Shown here: positions 40,331 through 51,353 of the stretch, piece by piece
Layout: each line of letters opens with the position of its first letter
Position numbering within the stretch: the first letter of the stretch is position 1
NCBI GenBank assembly: GCA_947378305.1
Contig: CANCJJ010000001.1
Span: 186,001 to 250,000, forward strand
DNA length: 64,000 nucleotides
From: Phenylobacterium aquaticum
GTDB taxonomy: Bacteria > Pseudomonadota > Alphaproteobacteria > Caulobacterales > Caulobacteraceae
Reading direction: 5' to 3'
Translations under genes and position numbers: made by a program
The notes under the pieces: model-generated
The model's database searches: none
The model's input: only the letters and a program-made list of their open reading frames with translations
Told to the model about the DNA's origin: nothing

Positions 40331-41727
40331 GCGCCCCTGACGAGTTGCACCCAGGTCCCCTGGACCCCATAACGGCCACCATGTCCCCACCCAGCAAGCG
40401 CCTCTACATCAAGACCTATGGCTGTCAGATGAATGTCTATGACAGCGAGCGCATGGCCGATGTCCTGGCCCCCCTGGGCTATGCCATGACCCAGAGCCCG
40501 GAACAGGCCGATCTGGTGGTGCTCAATACCTGCCATATCCGCGAGAAGGCGACCGAGAAGGTCTATTCAGAGCTTGGCCAGATCCGGCGGATGAAGCTTG
40601 ACCAGGCCGCCCTCGGCAAGACCATGACCATTGCGGTGGCTGGCTGCGTCGCCCAGGCAGAAGGCGCGGAAATCATGCGTCGCCAGCCAGCGGTGGATCT
40701 GGTCGTCGGCCCCCAGGCCTATCACCAGCTGCCGGAACTGATCGCGCGCACCCACCGCGCCAAGGGCGAGCGGCTGGCCGCCGACTTTGCTGCCGAGGAC
40801 AAGTTCGACGCCCTGCCCACAAGCCGAAACCCGGGCGGTGTCACGGCCTTTCTCACGGTCCAGGAGGGTTGCGACAAGTTCTGCACCTTCTGCGTTGTCC
40901 CCTATACCCGGGGTGCCGAGTGGTCTCGCCCGCCAGAGGCCATCCTGGCCGAAGCCCGGTCCCTGGCCGAACAGGGTGTGCGGGAAGTCACCCTGCTGGG
41001 CCAGAATGTGAATGCCTATTCCGCCGAGGGCGGGCTGGCCGCCCTGGTGCGGTCCCTGGCCCGGATCGAGGGTCTGGACCGGATCCGCTACATGACCAGC
41101 CATCCCCGGGACATGGATGAGGCCCTGATCCAGGCCCATGGGGAGATCCCCGAACTCATGCCCTTCCTGCATCTTCCGGTGCAGTCGGGCTCTGACCGAA
41201 TCCTGAAGGCGATGAACCGCGCCCACACGGCGGAGAGCTATCTGAAGCTGATCGAGCGGGTTCGTCAGGCAAGGCCCGACATTGCCATATCCGGCGACTT
41301 CATTGTGGGCTTTCCCGGCGAGCGGGAGTCGGACTTCGAGGCCACCCTCGATCTGATCCGGGCTGTTGGCCACGCCTCGGCCTTTTCCTTCAAATACTCC
41401 AAACGACCCGGAACCCCCGCCGCCGCCCTCCCGGGCCAGGTGGACGAGGCGGTGAAGGATGAGCGTCTGGCCCGACTGAACGCCCTGCTGGACCTCCAGC
41501 AAAAGGACTTCAATGCCGCACAGGTTGGCAAGGTCCTGCCCGTCCTGTTTGAGCGGGCCGGTAGACATGATGGCCAGCTGGCCGGGCGCAGTCCCTTCCT
41601 CCAGGCGGTCCATTGCGACGGGCCCCTGGACCTGATCGGCCAGATTGTCCCGGTCAGGATTGATGGGTCCGCAAAGATGAGCCTGACCGGCACGCGGATT
41701 GGGCACGAGGATTTGGTGAATTCATGA
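40327..41727 (+). CDS. miaB: tRNA (N6-isopentenyladenosine(37)-C2)-methylthiotransferase MiaB
   Basis: [28 protein letters not shown]...[23 protein letters not shown]. Confidence 0.97.
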   Translation: MSAPDELHPGPLDPITATMSPPSKRLYIKTYGCQMNVYDSERMADVLAPLGYAMTQSPEQADLVVLNTCHIREKATEKVYSELGQIRRMKLDQAALGKTMTIAVAGCVAQAEGAEIMRRQPAVDLVVGPQAYHQLPELIARTHRAKGERLAADFAAEDKFDALPTSRNPGGVTAFLTVQEGCDKFCTFCVVPYTRGAEWSRPPEAILAEARSLAEQGVREVTLLGQNVNAYSAEGGLAALVRSLARIEGLDRIRYMTSHPRDMDEALIQAHGEIPELMPFLHLPVQSGSDRILKAMNRAHTAESYLKLIERVRQARPDIAISGDFIVGFPGERESDFEATLDLIRAVGHASAFSFKYSKRPGTPAAALPGQVDEAVKDERLARLNALLDLQQKDFNAAQVGKVLPVLFERAGRHDGQLAGRSPFLQAVHCDGPLDLIGQIVPVRIDGSAKMSLTGTRIGHEDLVNS

Positions 41728-42677
41728 GCAAGTCGGCAGAGTTTTTCACGCTTTCCGACGCCACTGCCCACGCCGTTGTCGGCCCCTCCAGCCGACATGC
41801 CGCCCTCATCGAGGATGCCTTTGACGTCCTGATCGAAACCCCCGGTGGTGGTCTGGCCGTCAAGGGCGACAGCCGGGCCAGGGGATCGGCAAAACAGGTC
41901 CTCCAGGCCCTGGCAGAAAAGGTCGAGAAGGGCCAGGCCATTGCCGAGGCCGACGTCCGCGTCGCAATTGGCCGTGTGCGGGTGGGCCGGGGTTCGGCCC
42001 CAGGGGCCCTGCCCACCGGTCGTCGGGGTCAGGTCTCCCCCAAGACCGTGGCCCAGGCCCAGTATCTTCAGACCCTCTCAGATTGTGACCTGGTCTTTGG
42101 CCTGGGTCCCGCCGGAACCGGCAAGACCTTCCTGGCCGTGGCCCACGGGGCGGGCATGCTTTTGCGGGGCGAGGTCGAGCGCCTGATCGTGTCCCGGCCG
42201 GCAGTGGAAGCCGGCGAGCGGCTTGGCTTCCTGCCCGGCGACCTGTCTGAAAAGGTGGATCCCTACATGGCACCGGTCTGGGAGGCCCTGACCGACATTC
42301 TGGGCGTGGACCAGTTTCGGCGGCGACGGGACAAGGGCGAGATCGAGTTGGCCCCCATCGCCTTCATGCGCGGCCGGACCCTGTCCCATGCCTTTGTGAT
42401 CGTCGATGAGGCCCAGAACTGTTCGCGCCTGCAGATGAAAATGGTCCTGACCCGCATAGGTGAGGGCGCGCGCATGGTGGTGACCGGTGACCCCAGCCAG
42501 GTTGACCTGCCCCATGCCAGTGATTCCGGACTGGCCCATGCCGTTGGCCTGCTGGAAGGCGTGAAGGGGGTTGGCGTATCGCGATTTACCGCCACGGACG
42601 TGGTCCGACATCCCTTGGTCGAGCGGATTGTTCGCGCCTATGAGGGCGAAAAGAGCCCCTCCAGGACGGGCGCGTGA
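41724..42677 (+). CDS. phoH: PhoH family protein
   Basis: [66 protein letters not shown]. Confidence 0.96.
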   Translation: MSKSAEFFTLSDATAHAVVGPSSRHAALIEDAFDVLIETPGGGLAVKGDSRARGSAKQVLQALAEKVEKGQAIAEADVRVAIGRVRVGRGSAPGALPTGRRGQVSPKTVAQAQYLQTLSDCDLVFGLGPAGTGKTFLAVAHGAGMLLRGEVERLIVSRPAVEAGERLGFLPGDLSEKVDPYMAPVWEALTDILGVDQFRRRRDKGEIELAPIAFMRGRTLSHAFVIVDEAQNCSRLQMKMVLTRIGEGARMVVTGDPSQVDLPHASDSGLAHAVGLLEGVKGVGVSRFTATDVVRHPLVERIVRAYEGEKSPSRTGA

Positions 42678-43162
42678 TCACCATTGATCTTGAGGTCGAG
42701 GATGAGGCCTGGCTCCTGTCCCTGCCCAATGTCGAATCCCTGGCCCAGACGGCCGCCCGGGCTGCCCTGGCGGAGGCCGGACGCGAGGCAAATCTCGTCA
42801 TATTGCTGACCGGAGATGGCGAGGTTCGCGACCTCAATCTCCGCTTTCGTGCCCAGGACAAGGCCACCAATGTCCTGTCCTTCCCGGCCCCGGAAAATCC
42901 TGAAGGCCATCTGGGCGATCTGGCCCTGGCCCACGGGGTCTGCCTTCGGGAAGCTCTGGCCCAGGACAAGCCCCTGGCCCATCATCTGCAACATCTTGTG
43001 ATGCATGGCGTCCTGCACCTTATCGGCTATGATCACGAAACCGATGCCGAGGCCCTCATTATGGAGGATCTGGAGCGGGCAGCCCTGGCCGGCCTTGGGA
43101 TCGGCGATCCCTATGCAGAAGCGCCCGAGGCGGCAGAACGAGGAGACGATGGCAAGTCGTGA
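42674..43162 (+). CDS. ybeY: Endoribonuclease YbeY
   Basis: DKATNVLSFPAPENPEGHLGDLALAHGV...HHLQHLVMHGVLHLIGYDHETDAEALIMEDLE (HGXLHLXGYDH). Confidence 0.97.
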   Translation: MITIDLEVEDEAWLLSLPNVESLAQTAARAALAEAGREANLVILLTGDGEVRDLNLRFRAQDKATNVLSFPAPENPEGHLGDLALAHGVCLREALAQDKPLAHHLQHLVMHGVLHLIGYDHETDAEALIMEDLERAALAGLGIGDPYAEAPEAAERGDDGKS

Positions 43163-44045
43163 CGAGTCCAGCAAGGCCGCCCCCCGGAGGACCTTGCTCA
43201 CTGCCCTGGTTCAGCGCTGGCGCGGGTTAAGGCCCGGGCCCGTCAGTGTGATTTCCGACGCCGAGGCCCTGGCGGACGCCCAGGGCGGGCGACTGGTCGA
43301 TCAGGCCCAGGCCTTTCAGAACCTCAGGGTCGAAGACGTCATGACGCCCCGGGCCGATATTGTGGCCGTCGAACTGACCACGCCCCTCAAAGAGCTCGTC
43401 CAGCGCTTTGTCGAGGCGGAACACTCCCGTATGCCGATCTATCGGGAGACCCTGGACGATCCGGTGGGGGTGGTTCACGTCAAGGACGTCTTTAAGCTGA
43501 TGGCGGGGGCCGCCGCGCCAAAACCCCGCAAGGCCGGGACCGGGGACCTGATCCTGCAGAAACTCCGGCGCGATGCCCTCTATGTTCCAGCCTCCATGCG
43601 CGCCGCCGACCTCTTGCTGCGGATGCAGGGGACACGGACCCACATGGCCCTGGTGATTGACGAATTCGGGGGCACCGATGGTCTGGTCACCCTGGAGGAC
43701 CTGGTCGAAGCCGTGGTGGGCGAGATTGACGATGAACATGACGAAGCCCAGACGGCGGGCGTGATTGCGCGGCCGGGCGGGATATTCGAAGCCGACGCCC
43801 GAGCCCCCCTGGAAGAACTCGAAGCGGCCATGGGACAGGACCTGGCTCCGGCGGATCTTGAAGAAGATATTGATACCGTCGGGGGCTTCGTGACGGCAAT
43901 TGCCGGTCGGGTGCCACAGCGCGGCGAGGTGATCACCCACGCCGACGGTTTCGAGATTCAGGTCCTGGATGCCGATCCTCGGCGGGTGAAACGCGTTCGT
44001 ATCCGCCCGACGGCCCTGGTTTCGCCGACCCCTGTGTCCACCTGA
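43149..44045 (+). CDS. corC: CBS-domain hemolysin/CorC family protein
   Basis: NLRVEDVMTPRADIVAVELTTPLKELVQRFVEAEHSRMPIYRETLDDPVGVVHVKDVFKLM...GTDGLVTLEDLVEAVVGEIDDEHD. Confidence 0.94.
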   Translation: MASRDESSKAAPRRTLLTALVQRWRGLRPGPVSVISDAEALADAQGGRLVDQAQAFQNLRVEDVMTPRADIVAVELTTPLKELVQRFVEAEHSRMPIYRETLDDPVGVVHVKDVFKLMAGAAAPKPRKAGTGDLILQKLRRDALYVPASMRAADLLLRMQGTRTHMALVIDEFGGTDGLVTLEDLVEAVVGEIDDEHDEAQTAGVIARPGGIFEADARAPLEELEAAMGQDLAPADLEEDIDTVGGFVTAIAGRVPQRGEVITHADGFEIQVLDADPRRVKRVRIRPTALVSPTPVST

Positions 44046-44050
44046 CGATC

Positions 44051-45631
44051 ATGGGCTTGCGCGGGCGGGAGCGACTATTCTGCCTCCTGGCGGGGGCCAT
44101 GCCAGCCCTGGCCTTCCCGCCCTTTGGAATCCTGCCCGGCCTGGCGGGCTTTGGCCTCTTGCTGAGCCAACTTGACCGTGACGATCCCAAGCCCCGCTGG
44201 GCCGCCTTCCGGCGCGGCTGGCTGGCCGGTCTTGGGTATTTCGGGGTCAGTACCTGCTGGGTGGTGGAGCCCTTCTTGGTGGATGCCCGGACCTATGCCT
44301 GGATGGCGCCCTTTGCCCTGGTCCTCATGGCCACGGGCCTGGCGGTTTTCTGGGGACTTGCCGGGCTGATCTACAGAACCTTTCGTCCCAATGCGGCCTG
44401 GCGGCGCTGCCTGGTCTTTGCCGGAGCCCTGGCGGGGATGGAGTGGCTGCGCGGCCACGTCTTTACGGGCTTCCCCTGGGACCTTCCCGGGGAGGTCTGG
44501 AAATCCGGAACAGCCCCCTCGCAACTGGCCTCCGTCATCGGAGCCTATGGCCTGACCTTTGTCACCCTGGCCCTGGCGGCGTGCTCAGCGGCCTTTTGGG
44601 ACCGGAAAGATCGGGGCGACCGCATCTGGGCAGGCCTGGTGATCCTAGCGGGACTGGCGGGGCTCTATGGCTGGGGAAGCCTGCGTCTGGCGGAGGCGCG
44701 GCCCCCCGAGGTCACGGCCCCCGTAATCCGGTTGGTCCAGGCCAATATCGACCAAAAGACAAAATGGCGGGCTGAAAATCTGGACATGATTTTCGCCACC
44801 TACCTGGACCTGACGACGCGGCCCGGGGCGCGGACCCCCGATGTCGTGGTCTGGCCGGAAGGGGCCCTGCCCGCTGTGATCGACGACCTGCTGCAACCGG
44901 GCAGCCCCTATCTGTCGCGACTGACCCTGGCGCTCAAGCCCGGACAAACCCTGATGATGGGGGCCAATCGCGCGGGCTACGGACCCGAGGGCCAGACCCT
45001 CTATTTCAACAGTCTTGTTGCCCTCCGGCGCGAGGTCACCGGTGAGTTGAGCCTCTCCGGAGTTTACGACAAACACCGGCTGGTTCCCTTTGGAGAATTC
45101 CTGCCCCTGGGCAGGCTTGCCGGACAAGTGGGTCTGCGCAGCCTGGTCCACATGCCCGAGGACTTCACCCCGGGCCCCTCGCCGAAGATCATGACCCTGC
45201 CCGGCCTCCCCGCCCTCCAGCCCCTGATCTGTTACGAGGCCCTGTTTCCAGGCTTCATGGCCGAGGCCAGGGCCCTCGGTGGCCACCGGCCCGACTGGAT
45301 TCTCAATGTCTCAAACGATGCCTGGTTTGGCTCGACCAGCGGGCCCTGGCAGCATCTGAACATGGCGGGTTACCGCGCCATCGAGGAAGGCCTGCCCCTG
45401 GCGCGGGCCACGCCAACCGGCGTCACGGTCATGCTGGATGCCTATGGCCGGGCCGTGGGCGGGCACAGGCTGGGTCTGGGGTCCCTGGGCATTATTGACG
45501 CGCCCCTGCCGCGCGCGCTTGGCCCGACGCCCTATTCCCGTTGGGGCGATCGCTTTCTGTTCCTCATGCTGATTGGGTCGGCACTGCTTGCGGGATATAA
45601 AGATTTCTTTATAGGATTGCGGAAGGCCTGA
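44051..45631 (+). CDS. lnt: Apolipoprotein N-acyltransferase
   Basis: CYEALFPGFMAEARALGGHRPDWILNVSNDAWFGSTSGPWQHLNMAGYRAIEEGLPLARATPTGVTVMLDAYGR. Confidence 0.96.
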   Translation: MGLRGRERLFCLLAGAMPALAFPPFGILPGLAGFGLLLSQLDRDDPKPRWAAFRRGWLAGLGYFGVSTCWVVEPFLVDARTYAWMAPFALVLMATGLAVFWGLAGLIYRTFRPNAAWRRCLVFAGALAGMEWLRGHVFTGFPWDLPGEVWKSGTAPSQLASVIGAYGLTFVTLALAACSAAFWDRKDRGDRIWAGLVILAGLAGLYGWGSLRLAEARPPEVTAPVIRLVQANIDQKTKWRAENLDMIFATYLDLTTRPGARTPDVVVWPEGALPAVIDDLLQPGSPYLSRLTLALKPGQTLMMGANRAGYGPEGQTLYFNSLVALRREVTGELSLSGVYDKHRLVPFGEFLPLGRLAGQVGLRSLVHMPEDFTPGPSPKIMTLPGLPALQPLICYEALFPGFMAEARALGGHRPDWILNVSNDAWFGSTSGPWQHLNMAGYRAIEEGLPLARATPTGVTVMLDAYGRAVGGHRLGLGSLGIIDAPLPRALGPTPYSRWGDRFLFLMLIGSALLAGYKDFFIGLRKA

Positions 45632-45679
45632 CGGAACTCTCAGTCAGGACATACAACAGGTCTGTGCAGGAGCCACGTC

Positions 45680-46900
45680 GTGAGCCGTTCTTCCTATATC
45701 TTCACCAGCGAAAGCGTTTCCGAAGGTCACCCGGACAAGGTGGCGGACCGGATTTCCGATACCGTGGTCGATGCCTTTCTGGCGGTCGAGCCCGAGGCCC
45801 GCGTCGCCTGTGAAACCCTGGTCACGACAAACCGCGTCATCCTGGCCGGAGAAGTCCGCGCCGGGAAGCCGGGAGCCAGCAAGGCCGAGAACAAGCAATT
45901 GACCAAGGATATCGTCGCCAGCCTTGAACCCAAGGTCCGCGCCGCCATCCGGGACATTGGCTATGAGCAAAAGGGTTTCCACTGGGAAAAGGCGAAATAT
46001 GCCTGCCATCTGCATCCCCAGTCCGCCCATATCGCCATGGGCGTGGACTCCTCGGACAAGAAGGACGAGGGCGCGGGCGATCAGGGCATTATGTTCGGCT
46101 ATGCCTGTGACGAAACCCCGTCGCTCATGCCCGCAACCCTGCAATATTCCCACGACATCCTGCGCCGTCTGGCAGAGGTCCGTCACTCCGGGGAATGCCA
46201 GGTTCTGGAACCCGACGCCAAGAGCCAGGTCACCCTGCGCTATGAAAACGGCCAGCCGGTCGAGGTCCTGCAGATTGTGGTCTCGACCCAGCACAAGAAG
46301 AAGATCGGCCATCTGGCCACCAATCCGCGCCGCCTGAAGGCCGAAATCCAGCCCTATGTGGAAAGCGTCTTCCCGTCCGGCCTGATTACCCGCCGCACCA
46401 AGTGGCACGTCAATCCCACCGGCAAGTTCGAAATCGGCGGGCCGGATGGCGACGCGGGCCTGACCGGTCGCAAGATCATTGTGGACACCTATGGCGGCGC
46501 GGCCCCCCACGGCGGCGGGGCCTTTTCCGGCAAGGACCCGACCAAGGTCGACCGGTCTGCGGCCTATGCCTGCCGCTATTTGGCCAAGAATGTCGTGGCC
46601 GCGGGCCTGGCGCGCAAGTGCACAATCCAGATCAGCTATGCCATCGGCGTCGCCCATCCCTTGAGCTTCTATGTCGACCTGCATGGCGAAGGGGAAGTCG
46701 ATCCGGCCAAGCTGGAGCGCCTGCTGCCGGAATTGATCGGCGGCGCGACCCCCCGGGCCATTCGTGAGCACCTGCAGTTGAACCGGCCCATCTATGCCCG
46801 GACCGCTGCCTATGGCCATTTCGGGCGTCAGCCGGACAATGAGGGCGGCTTCTCCTGGGAAAAGGCGGACCTGGTCGATGCACTGAAGGGCCTGGCCTAG
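45680..46900 (+). CDS. metK: S-adenosylmethionine synthetase
   Basis: GTG start; [46 protein letters not shown]...[12 protein letters not shown]. Confidence 0.98.
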   Translation: MSRSSYIFTSESVSEGHPDKVADRISDTVVDAFLAVEPEARVACETLVTTNRVILAGEVRAGKPGASKAENKQLTKDIVASLEPKVRAAIRDIGYEQKGFHWEKAKYACHLHPQSAHIAMGVDSSDKKDEGAGDQGIMFGYACDETPSLMPATLQYSHDILRRLAEVRHSGECQVLEPDAKSQVTLRYENGQPVEVLQIVVSTQHKKKIGHLATNPRRLKAEIQPYVESVFPSGLITRRTKWHVNPTGKFEIGGPDGDAGLTGRKIIVDTYGGAAPHGGGAFSGKDPTKVDRSAAYACRYLAKNVVAAGLARKCTIQISYAIGVAHPLSFYVDLHGEGEVDPAKLERLLPELIGGATPRAIREHLQLNRPIYARTAAYGHFGRQPDNEGGFSWEKADLVDALKGLA

Positions 46901-46913
46901 GCTGGACTCCAGC

Positions 46914-47585
46914 ATGGATGGCCACCGCCCCCTTCGCTCCTTCGGGCGTATAAGGTCACGGGTCATCAAGCCCCGTCAGGCCGCCCTGATGGAGACCCTC
47001 CTGCCTGAAATCCGCCTGCCCGCGACCCTGTTCCAGCCCCTGAGCCTCAGGCCGGAGTCCGACGCTGTCTGGCTGGAGATCGGCTTTGGCGGCGGGGAGC
47101 ACATGGCCGCCCAGGCTGCGCGCCATCCCGAAGCCCTGATCCTGGGGGCAGAGCCCTTCCAGAATGGCGTCGCCAGCGCCCTGCGTCACCTCGACGACCA
47201 GGGCCTGAACAATGTGCGCCTGCATGACGGCGATGTCCGGGACCTGATCGGCTGTCTGCCCAAGGCTTGCCTGGACCGGGTCTTCATCCTGTTTCCAGAC
47301 CCCTGGCCCAAGGCCCGGCACCACAAACGCCGCCTGTTAAACCCCGACCTGCTCGACGACCTTGCCCGGGTCATGAAACCGGGGGCCCACCTCAGATTCG
47401 CGACGGATTGGGCCGATTATGCGGACTGGACCCTGGAGCGGGTCCTCGCCGACGGACGCTTTGACTGGCCCGCCCAGACGGCTGCCGACTGGCGCACACC
47501 CCCGGCCGATCACATCACGACCCGATATGAGGAAAAGCGTCTGGGCGACTGTGACCCCGTCTTTCTGGACTTTATCCGCCGCTAA
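46914..47585 (+). CDS. trmB: tRNA (guanosine(46)-N7)-methyltransferase TrmB
   Basis: VWLEIGFGGGEHMAAQAARHPEALILGAEPFQNGVASALRHL...RVFILFPDPWPKARHHKRRLLNPDLLDDLAR. Confidence 0.96.
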   Translation: MDGHRPLRSFGRIRSRVIKPRQAALMETLLPEIRLPATLFQPLSLRPESDAVWLEIGFGGGEHMAAQAARHPEALILGAEPFQNGVASALRHLDDQGLNNVRLHDGDVRDLIGCLPKACLDRVFILFPDPWPKARHHKRRLLNPDLLDDLARVMKPGAHLRFATDWADYADWTLERVLADGRFDWPAQTAADWRTPPADHITTRYEEKRLGDCDPVFLDFIRR

Positions 47586-47589
47586 CGGC

Positions 47590-48423
47590 CTAGCTGACAT
47601 CCAGGCAGATGACCTGGGCCACCCGAAGGTCCCTTCGCAGGGTGTCTGAGACAATCCCGTAATTGCCGAGGGTAACGGATTCGCCCCGGGCGAAGTCTGC
47701 CGGGACCTCATGGGCCGCCTTCAGGGCCGCCGTCAGGGTTTCCGGCGCGGTGGTGTAGATCCGGCCCCTGCGTGGAGCCTCGGCGACCGTGACCCCAATC
47801 ACCCGGCCCGCACTGTCCAGGGCAGGGGCTCCGGACAGGCCCGCCAGACTGCCCTTCAACAGGTCCGTGCGACCGGTTTCCGCCCAGACCAGCACCGGTT
47901 CGGTGCGCGCGCCGCGCCCGCGAATGACGAGGTTTTCACGTCCCAGAAGTCTGGAGGTGGCTTCCCCGGGTTGGCCCTGGGGAAAACCGGGATGATAGGC
48001 TCGGTCTCCCCGGCGAAGCACCCGCTCCATGCCCAGTGGCAAGGGCGATGCGCCACCAGATGTCGTGAGAATGGCGACCTCGCCGCGGGGATCAATACTG
48101 ACCTGGGCGGCGACGCCCTGGCCATCGGCCACGACAATAGCTGCCCGGTTGCAACCATCGACCACATGGCGCGCCGTCACCCAGACCCCGCGATCGGCAA
48201 TGGAAAAGGCCGTGCCCGACCCCGGTTCGCCCTTGGCAGGCACCTCAACCACCACGGACGGATCGAAGGGCGAGGACGGACCCAGGGGAATGCCCTCGAC
48301 CCCGGCCACAGGCGGCGGCGCAGGCGGGGCATTGGTCTTTTCCCGCCGCCCCAAGGCAACAACCAGCACAGCGACCACAATCGCCAGGTAGACCAGCCAG
48401 TCGTTGAGTTTGGGAAAGTGCAA
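47590..48423 (-). CDS. Membrane-anchored trypsin-like (S1C-like) serine protease
   Basis: N-terminal TM; GSGTAFSIADRGVWVTARHVVDGC...DPRGEVAIL...GLSGAPALDSAGRVIGVTVAEA. Confidence 0.85.
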   Translation of the reverse strand: MHFPKLNDWLVYLAIVVAVLVVALGRREKTNAPPAPPPVAGVEGIPLGPSSPFDPSVVVEVPAKGEPGSGTAFSIADRGVWVTARHVVDGCNRAAIVVADGQGVAAQVSIDPRGEVAILTTSGGASPLPLGMERVLRRGDRAYHPGFPQGQPGEATSRLLGRENLVIRGRGARTEPVLVWAETGRTDLLKGSLAGLSGAPALDSAGRVIGVTVAEAPRRGRIYTTAPETLTAALKAAHEVPADFARGESVTLGNYGIVSDTLRRDLRVAQVICLDVS

Positions 48424-48481
48424 GCCTGTCCTCTAGACCTACTTTGCGACGAAGTTTGGGCGCGACCGTTTCATCAAGGCC

Positions 48482-48910
48482 CTAGCCGGCCACGGCCGCC
48501 GCGAGAATGAGGGCACTGGCCAGCTTGGCCCCGACCAGCAGGACGGCGGCAGACATCTCCCCCTCCTGGATGCGGGTGGGCAGGCCGTGCAGGATCAGGT
48601 CGACCACTCGAAAGACCAGCAATTGCACCACCACCGTCGATGCGCCCCAGATAAGGATTTCGACCACGGAGGTTGACGCCGTCAGAGACACCGCGAGGGG
48701 AATGGCCAGGCCCGCCAGGACGCCGGCCAGGGAGAGGGCCGCGGCGGAATTTCCTTCCCGGATCAGGGCAATTTCCCGCTGGGGCGTGAGCAAGATATAG
48801 AGCCCGGCCCCCACCATGAGAATGAGCAGGGTCATGCCTGCATGGAGCAGGGTCAGGGGAAAGCCTGAGGCAAAGGCCTGAAGTTCTGGCGACTGGGAAT
48901 GCGGAATCAT
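48482..48910 (-). CDS. DUF350 domain-containing membrane protein
   Basis: 142 aa; REIALIREGNSAAALSLAGVLAGLAIPLAVSLTASTSVVEILIWGASTVVVQLLVFRVVDLILHGLPTRI. Confidence 0.88.
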   Translation of the reverse strand: MIPHSQSPELQAFASGFPLTLLHAGMTLLILMVGAGLYILLTPQREIALIREGNSAAALSLAGVLAGLAIPLAVSLTASTSVVEILIWGASTVVVQLLVFRVVDLILHGLPTRIQEGEMSAAVLLVGAKLASALILAAAVAG

Positions 48911-48957
48911 CTGGGCCCTGCTGAATGTGTTGCTCTAGGTCCCACGCCCACCTGATT

Positions 48958-50142
48958 TCAGGAGGCCGGGACGTCTTCTGTCGCCGCACGATCAAGCGCC
49001 CGACGGGCACTGGCGCGCAGTTTCTCACTCTCACTCTTCAACTGGCCGCAAGCCGCCAGAATATCCCGCCCCCGTGGCGTGCGGATCGGCGAGGCATATC
49101 CCGCCCGATTGAGCACGGCCGCAAAGGCCTCAATGGTAGGCCAGTCGGAACAGACATAGGGACTGCCCGGCCAGGGGTTGAAGGGGATCAGGTTAATCTT
49201 GGACGGAATGCCCTTGAGCAGGCGCACCAGGGCCAGGGCCTCGGCCGGACTGTCATTCACACCCTTCAGCATGACATATTCAAACGTCACCCGCCGGGCA
49301 TTGCTGAGCCCCGGATAGCCGCGAATGCCCGCCATGAGATCGGCGATCGGATATTTCTTGTTCAGCGGCACCAGGACGTCGCGCAAGGCATCATTGGTCG
49401 CGTGCAGGGAAATCGCCAGCATGGCCTGGGTGCGGTGACCCAGGGCCGGAAGCTCAGGCACGACCCCGGAGGTCGAGACCGTGATCCGCCGCCGGGAAAT
49501 CGCAATCCCCTCATTGTCGGAAATGATGTCGATGGCATCGGCGACGTTATCGAGATTGTAGAGCGGCTCACCCATGCCCATGAAGACAATGTTCGACAGG
49601 CGACGATCGGCCTTGGGCGAGGGCCATTCCCCAAGTTCATCCCGGGCAATCTGCACCTGGGCTACAATTTCTGCTGCCGTCAGGTTTCGAACCAGGGCCT
49701 GGGTTCCAGTATGACAGAAGGTGCAATTCAGCGTGCAGCCAACCTGGCTGGACACACACAAGGCCCCCGAACGCCCCACATCCGGAATATAGACCGTCTC
49801 GACCTCAATCCCCGGGGCCATTCGGATCAGCCACTTTCGGGTCCCGTCATTGGAGACCTGCCGCTCAATGACTTCCGGGCGGGCCAGATCAAAATGGGCC
49901 GCAAGCAGGGGGCGGGTCTCCTTGGCCACGTCGGTCATGGCGTCAAAATCCGTGACGCCATAGTGATGAATCCAGCGCCAGAGCTGGGTGGCCCGCATCT
50001 TGGCCTTGTCGGGGCGGACAATATCGGCGGCCACCAGGGCCTCGACCAGGGCCTTGCGCGTCAGGCCCGACAGATTTGGCCGCGCAGGCTTGGAAGCCGA
50101 CACGGGCCGATTGGCCTGGGCAAGATCAACAACAAGGGTCAA
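48958..50142 (-). CDS. rlmN: Dual-specificity 23S rRNA/tRNA adenine-C2 methyltransferase RlmN
   Basis: [50 protein letters not shown]; start uncertain (TTG 50142 proposed; ORF extends to 50223). Confidence 0.95.
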   Translation of the reverse strand: MTLVVDLAQANRPVSASKPARPNLSGLTRKALVEALVAADIVRPDKAKMRATQLWRWIHHYGVTDFDAMTDVAKETRPLLAAHFDLARPEVIERQVSNDGTRKWLIRMAPGIEVETVYIPDVGRSGALCVSSQVGCTLNCTFCHTGTQALVRNLTAAEIVAQVQIARDELGEWPSPKADRRLSNIVFMGMGEPLYNLDNVADAIDIISDNEGIAISRRRITVSTSGVVPELPALGHRTQAMLAISLHATNDALRDVLVPLNKKYPIADLMAGIRGYPGLSNARRVTFEYVMLKGVNDSPAEALALVRLLKGIPSKINLIPFNPWPGSPYVCSDWPTIEAFAAVLNRAGYASPIRTPRGRDILAACGQLKSESEKLRASARRALDRAATEDVPAS

Positions 50143-50220
50143 GGGGCGCACTCTGAAGGACAGGCCTCTATATAGGTCATGCTGATCACCGCGACAAATC
50201 CGGCCTGAGGCCTGGAGCTT

Positions 50221-50234
50221 CAAACAAATGTTTG
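50221..50234. promoter_or_regulatory. 14-bp palindrome upstream of quinone oxidoreductase
   Basis: CAAACA-AA-TGTTTG perfect inverted repeat between rlmN and the oxidoreductase gene. Confidence 0.4.
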
Positions 50235-50308
50235 TCCGGAGGCTTCCGCCGCCTCGCCCCCTAAGCTAGCTTGCCGCCAACACACTGCGCCCCTGGGGAG
50301 AAGAAGTC

Positions 50309-51313
50309 ATGAAAGCGGTTTTGAGCAAGGTCGTTGGGGGTCCCGAAACCCTGGTTCTGGAAGATATTCCGGCACCGGAGCTCCGCCCGGGTGGAGCCCT
50401 GGTTCAGGTCAAGGCCGTCGGGATCAACTTCCCGGATGTCCTGATGATTGAAGACAAGTACCAGTCAAAGCCCCCCCGGCCCTTCGCGCCCGGCGGCGAG
50501 GTCTCCGGCGTTGTTACGGCTGTCGCCGAGGGCGTCACCAATGTGAAGGTTGGCGACCGGGTTCTGGCCCAGATCGGGTCCGGCGGACTGGTTGAACAAA
50601 TCGCCGCGCCTGCCAACCGGCTGACGCCAATTCCCGATGCCATGCCCTTTGACGAAGCTGCCGCCTTCATCCTGACCTATGGCACCTCCTATCACGGGCT
50701 CAAGGACCGGGGGCACCTCAAGGCGGGCGAGACCCTGCTGGTCCTCGGCGCCGCAGGCGGTGTCGGCCTTGCGGCTGTGGAACTTGGCAAGGCCATGGGG
50801 GCCAGGGTCATTGCCGCCTGTTCAACCCAGGAAAAGGTCGACCTGGCCATTGCCCATGGCGCGGATGCCGGCGTGGTCTATGGGCGAGGCCCGTTTGACC
50901 GGGATGGCCAAAAGCAGCTGAGCCAGTTGTTCAAGGATGCCTGTGGCGAGGCCGGGGCCAATGTCATTTATGACGCCGTTGGCGGCGACTATGCCGAACC
51001 CGCCCTGCGTTCCATTGCCTGGGAAGGCCGCTATCTCGTCATCGGCTTTGCCGCTGGGGAAATTCCGAAGATTCCGCTGAACCTGCCCCTTCTGAAGGGT
51101 TGCGACATTGTGGGCGTGATCTGGGGCAACTGGACCGCGCGGAACCCCGACCTGTTCCAGAAGGCCAATCTCGAACTCATGGACCTCTACAAGGCGGGCA
51201 AGATCCGGCCCCATGTGTCCGAACGCTTCCCCCTGGAACGGGCCGCAGACGCCATCGCCCACCTGGGCAGCCGCAAGGCCATGGGCAAGGTTGTCGTCAC
51301 CCTCGGCGACTAG
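50309..51313 (+). CDS. NADPH:quinone oxidoreductase family (MDR) protein
   Basis: MKAVLSKVVGGPETLVLEDIPAPELRPGGALVQVKAVGINFPDVLMIEDKYQSKPPRPFAPGGEVSGVV...LLVLGAAGGVGLAAVELGKAMGARVIA. Confidence 0.94.
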   Translation: MKAVLSKVVGGPETLVLEDIPAPELRPGGALVQVKAVGINFPDVLMIEDKYQSKPPRPFAPGGEVSGVVTAVAEGVTNVKVGDRVLAQIGSGGLVEQIAAPANRLTPIPDAMPFDEAAAFILTYGTSYHGLKDRGHLKAGETLLVLGAAGGVGLAAVELGKAMGARVIAACSTQEKVDLAIAHGADAGVVYGRGPFDRDGQKQLSQLFKDACGEAGANVIYDAVGGDYAEPALRSIAWEGRYLVIGFAAGEIPKIPLNLPLLKGCDIVGVIWGNWTARNPDLFQKANLELMDLYKAGKIRPHVSERFPLERAADAIAHLGSRKAMGKVVVTLGD

Positions 51314-51353
51314 GCCGAGCCACACATCGAAACGAACGGATAAGGGGAAGACA

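Noticed and set aside
45632-45680. Possible SAM riboswitch before metK
   Set aside because: The short gap shows no convincing SAM-II, SAM/SAH or SAM-I core; a covariance-model search would be needed.
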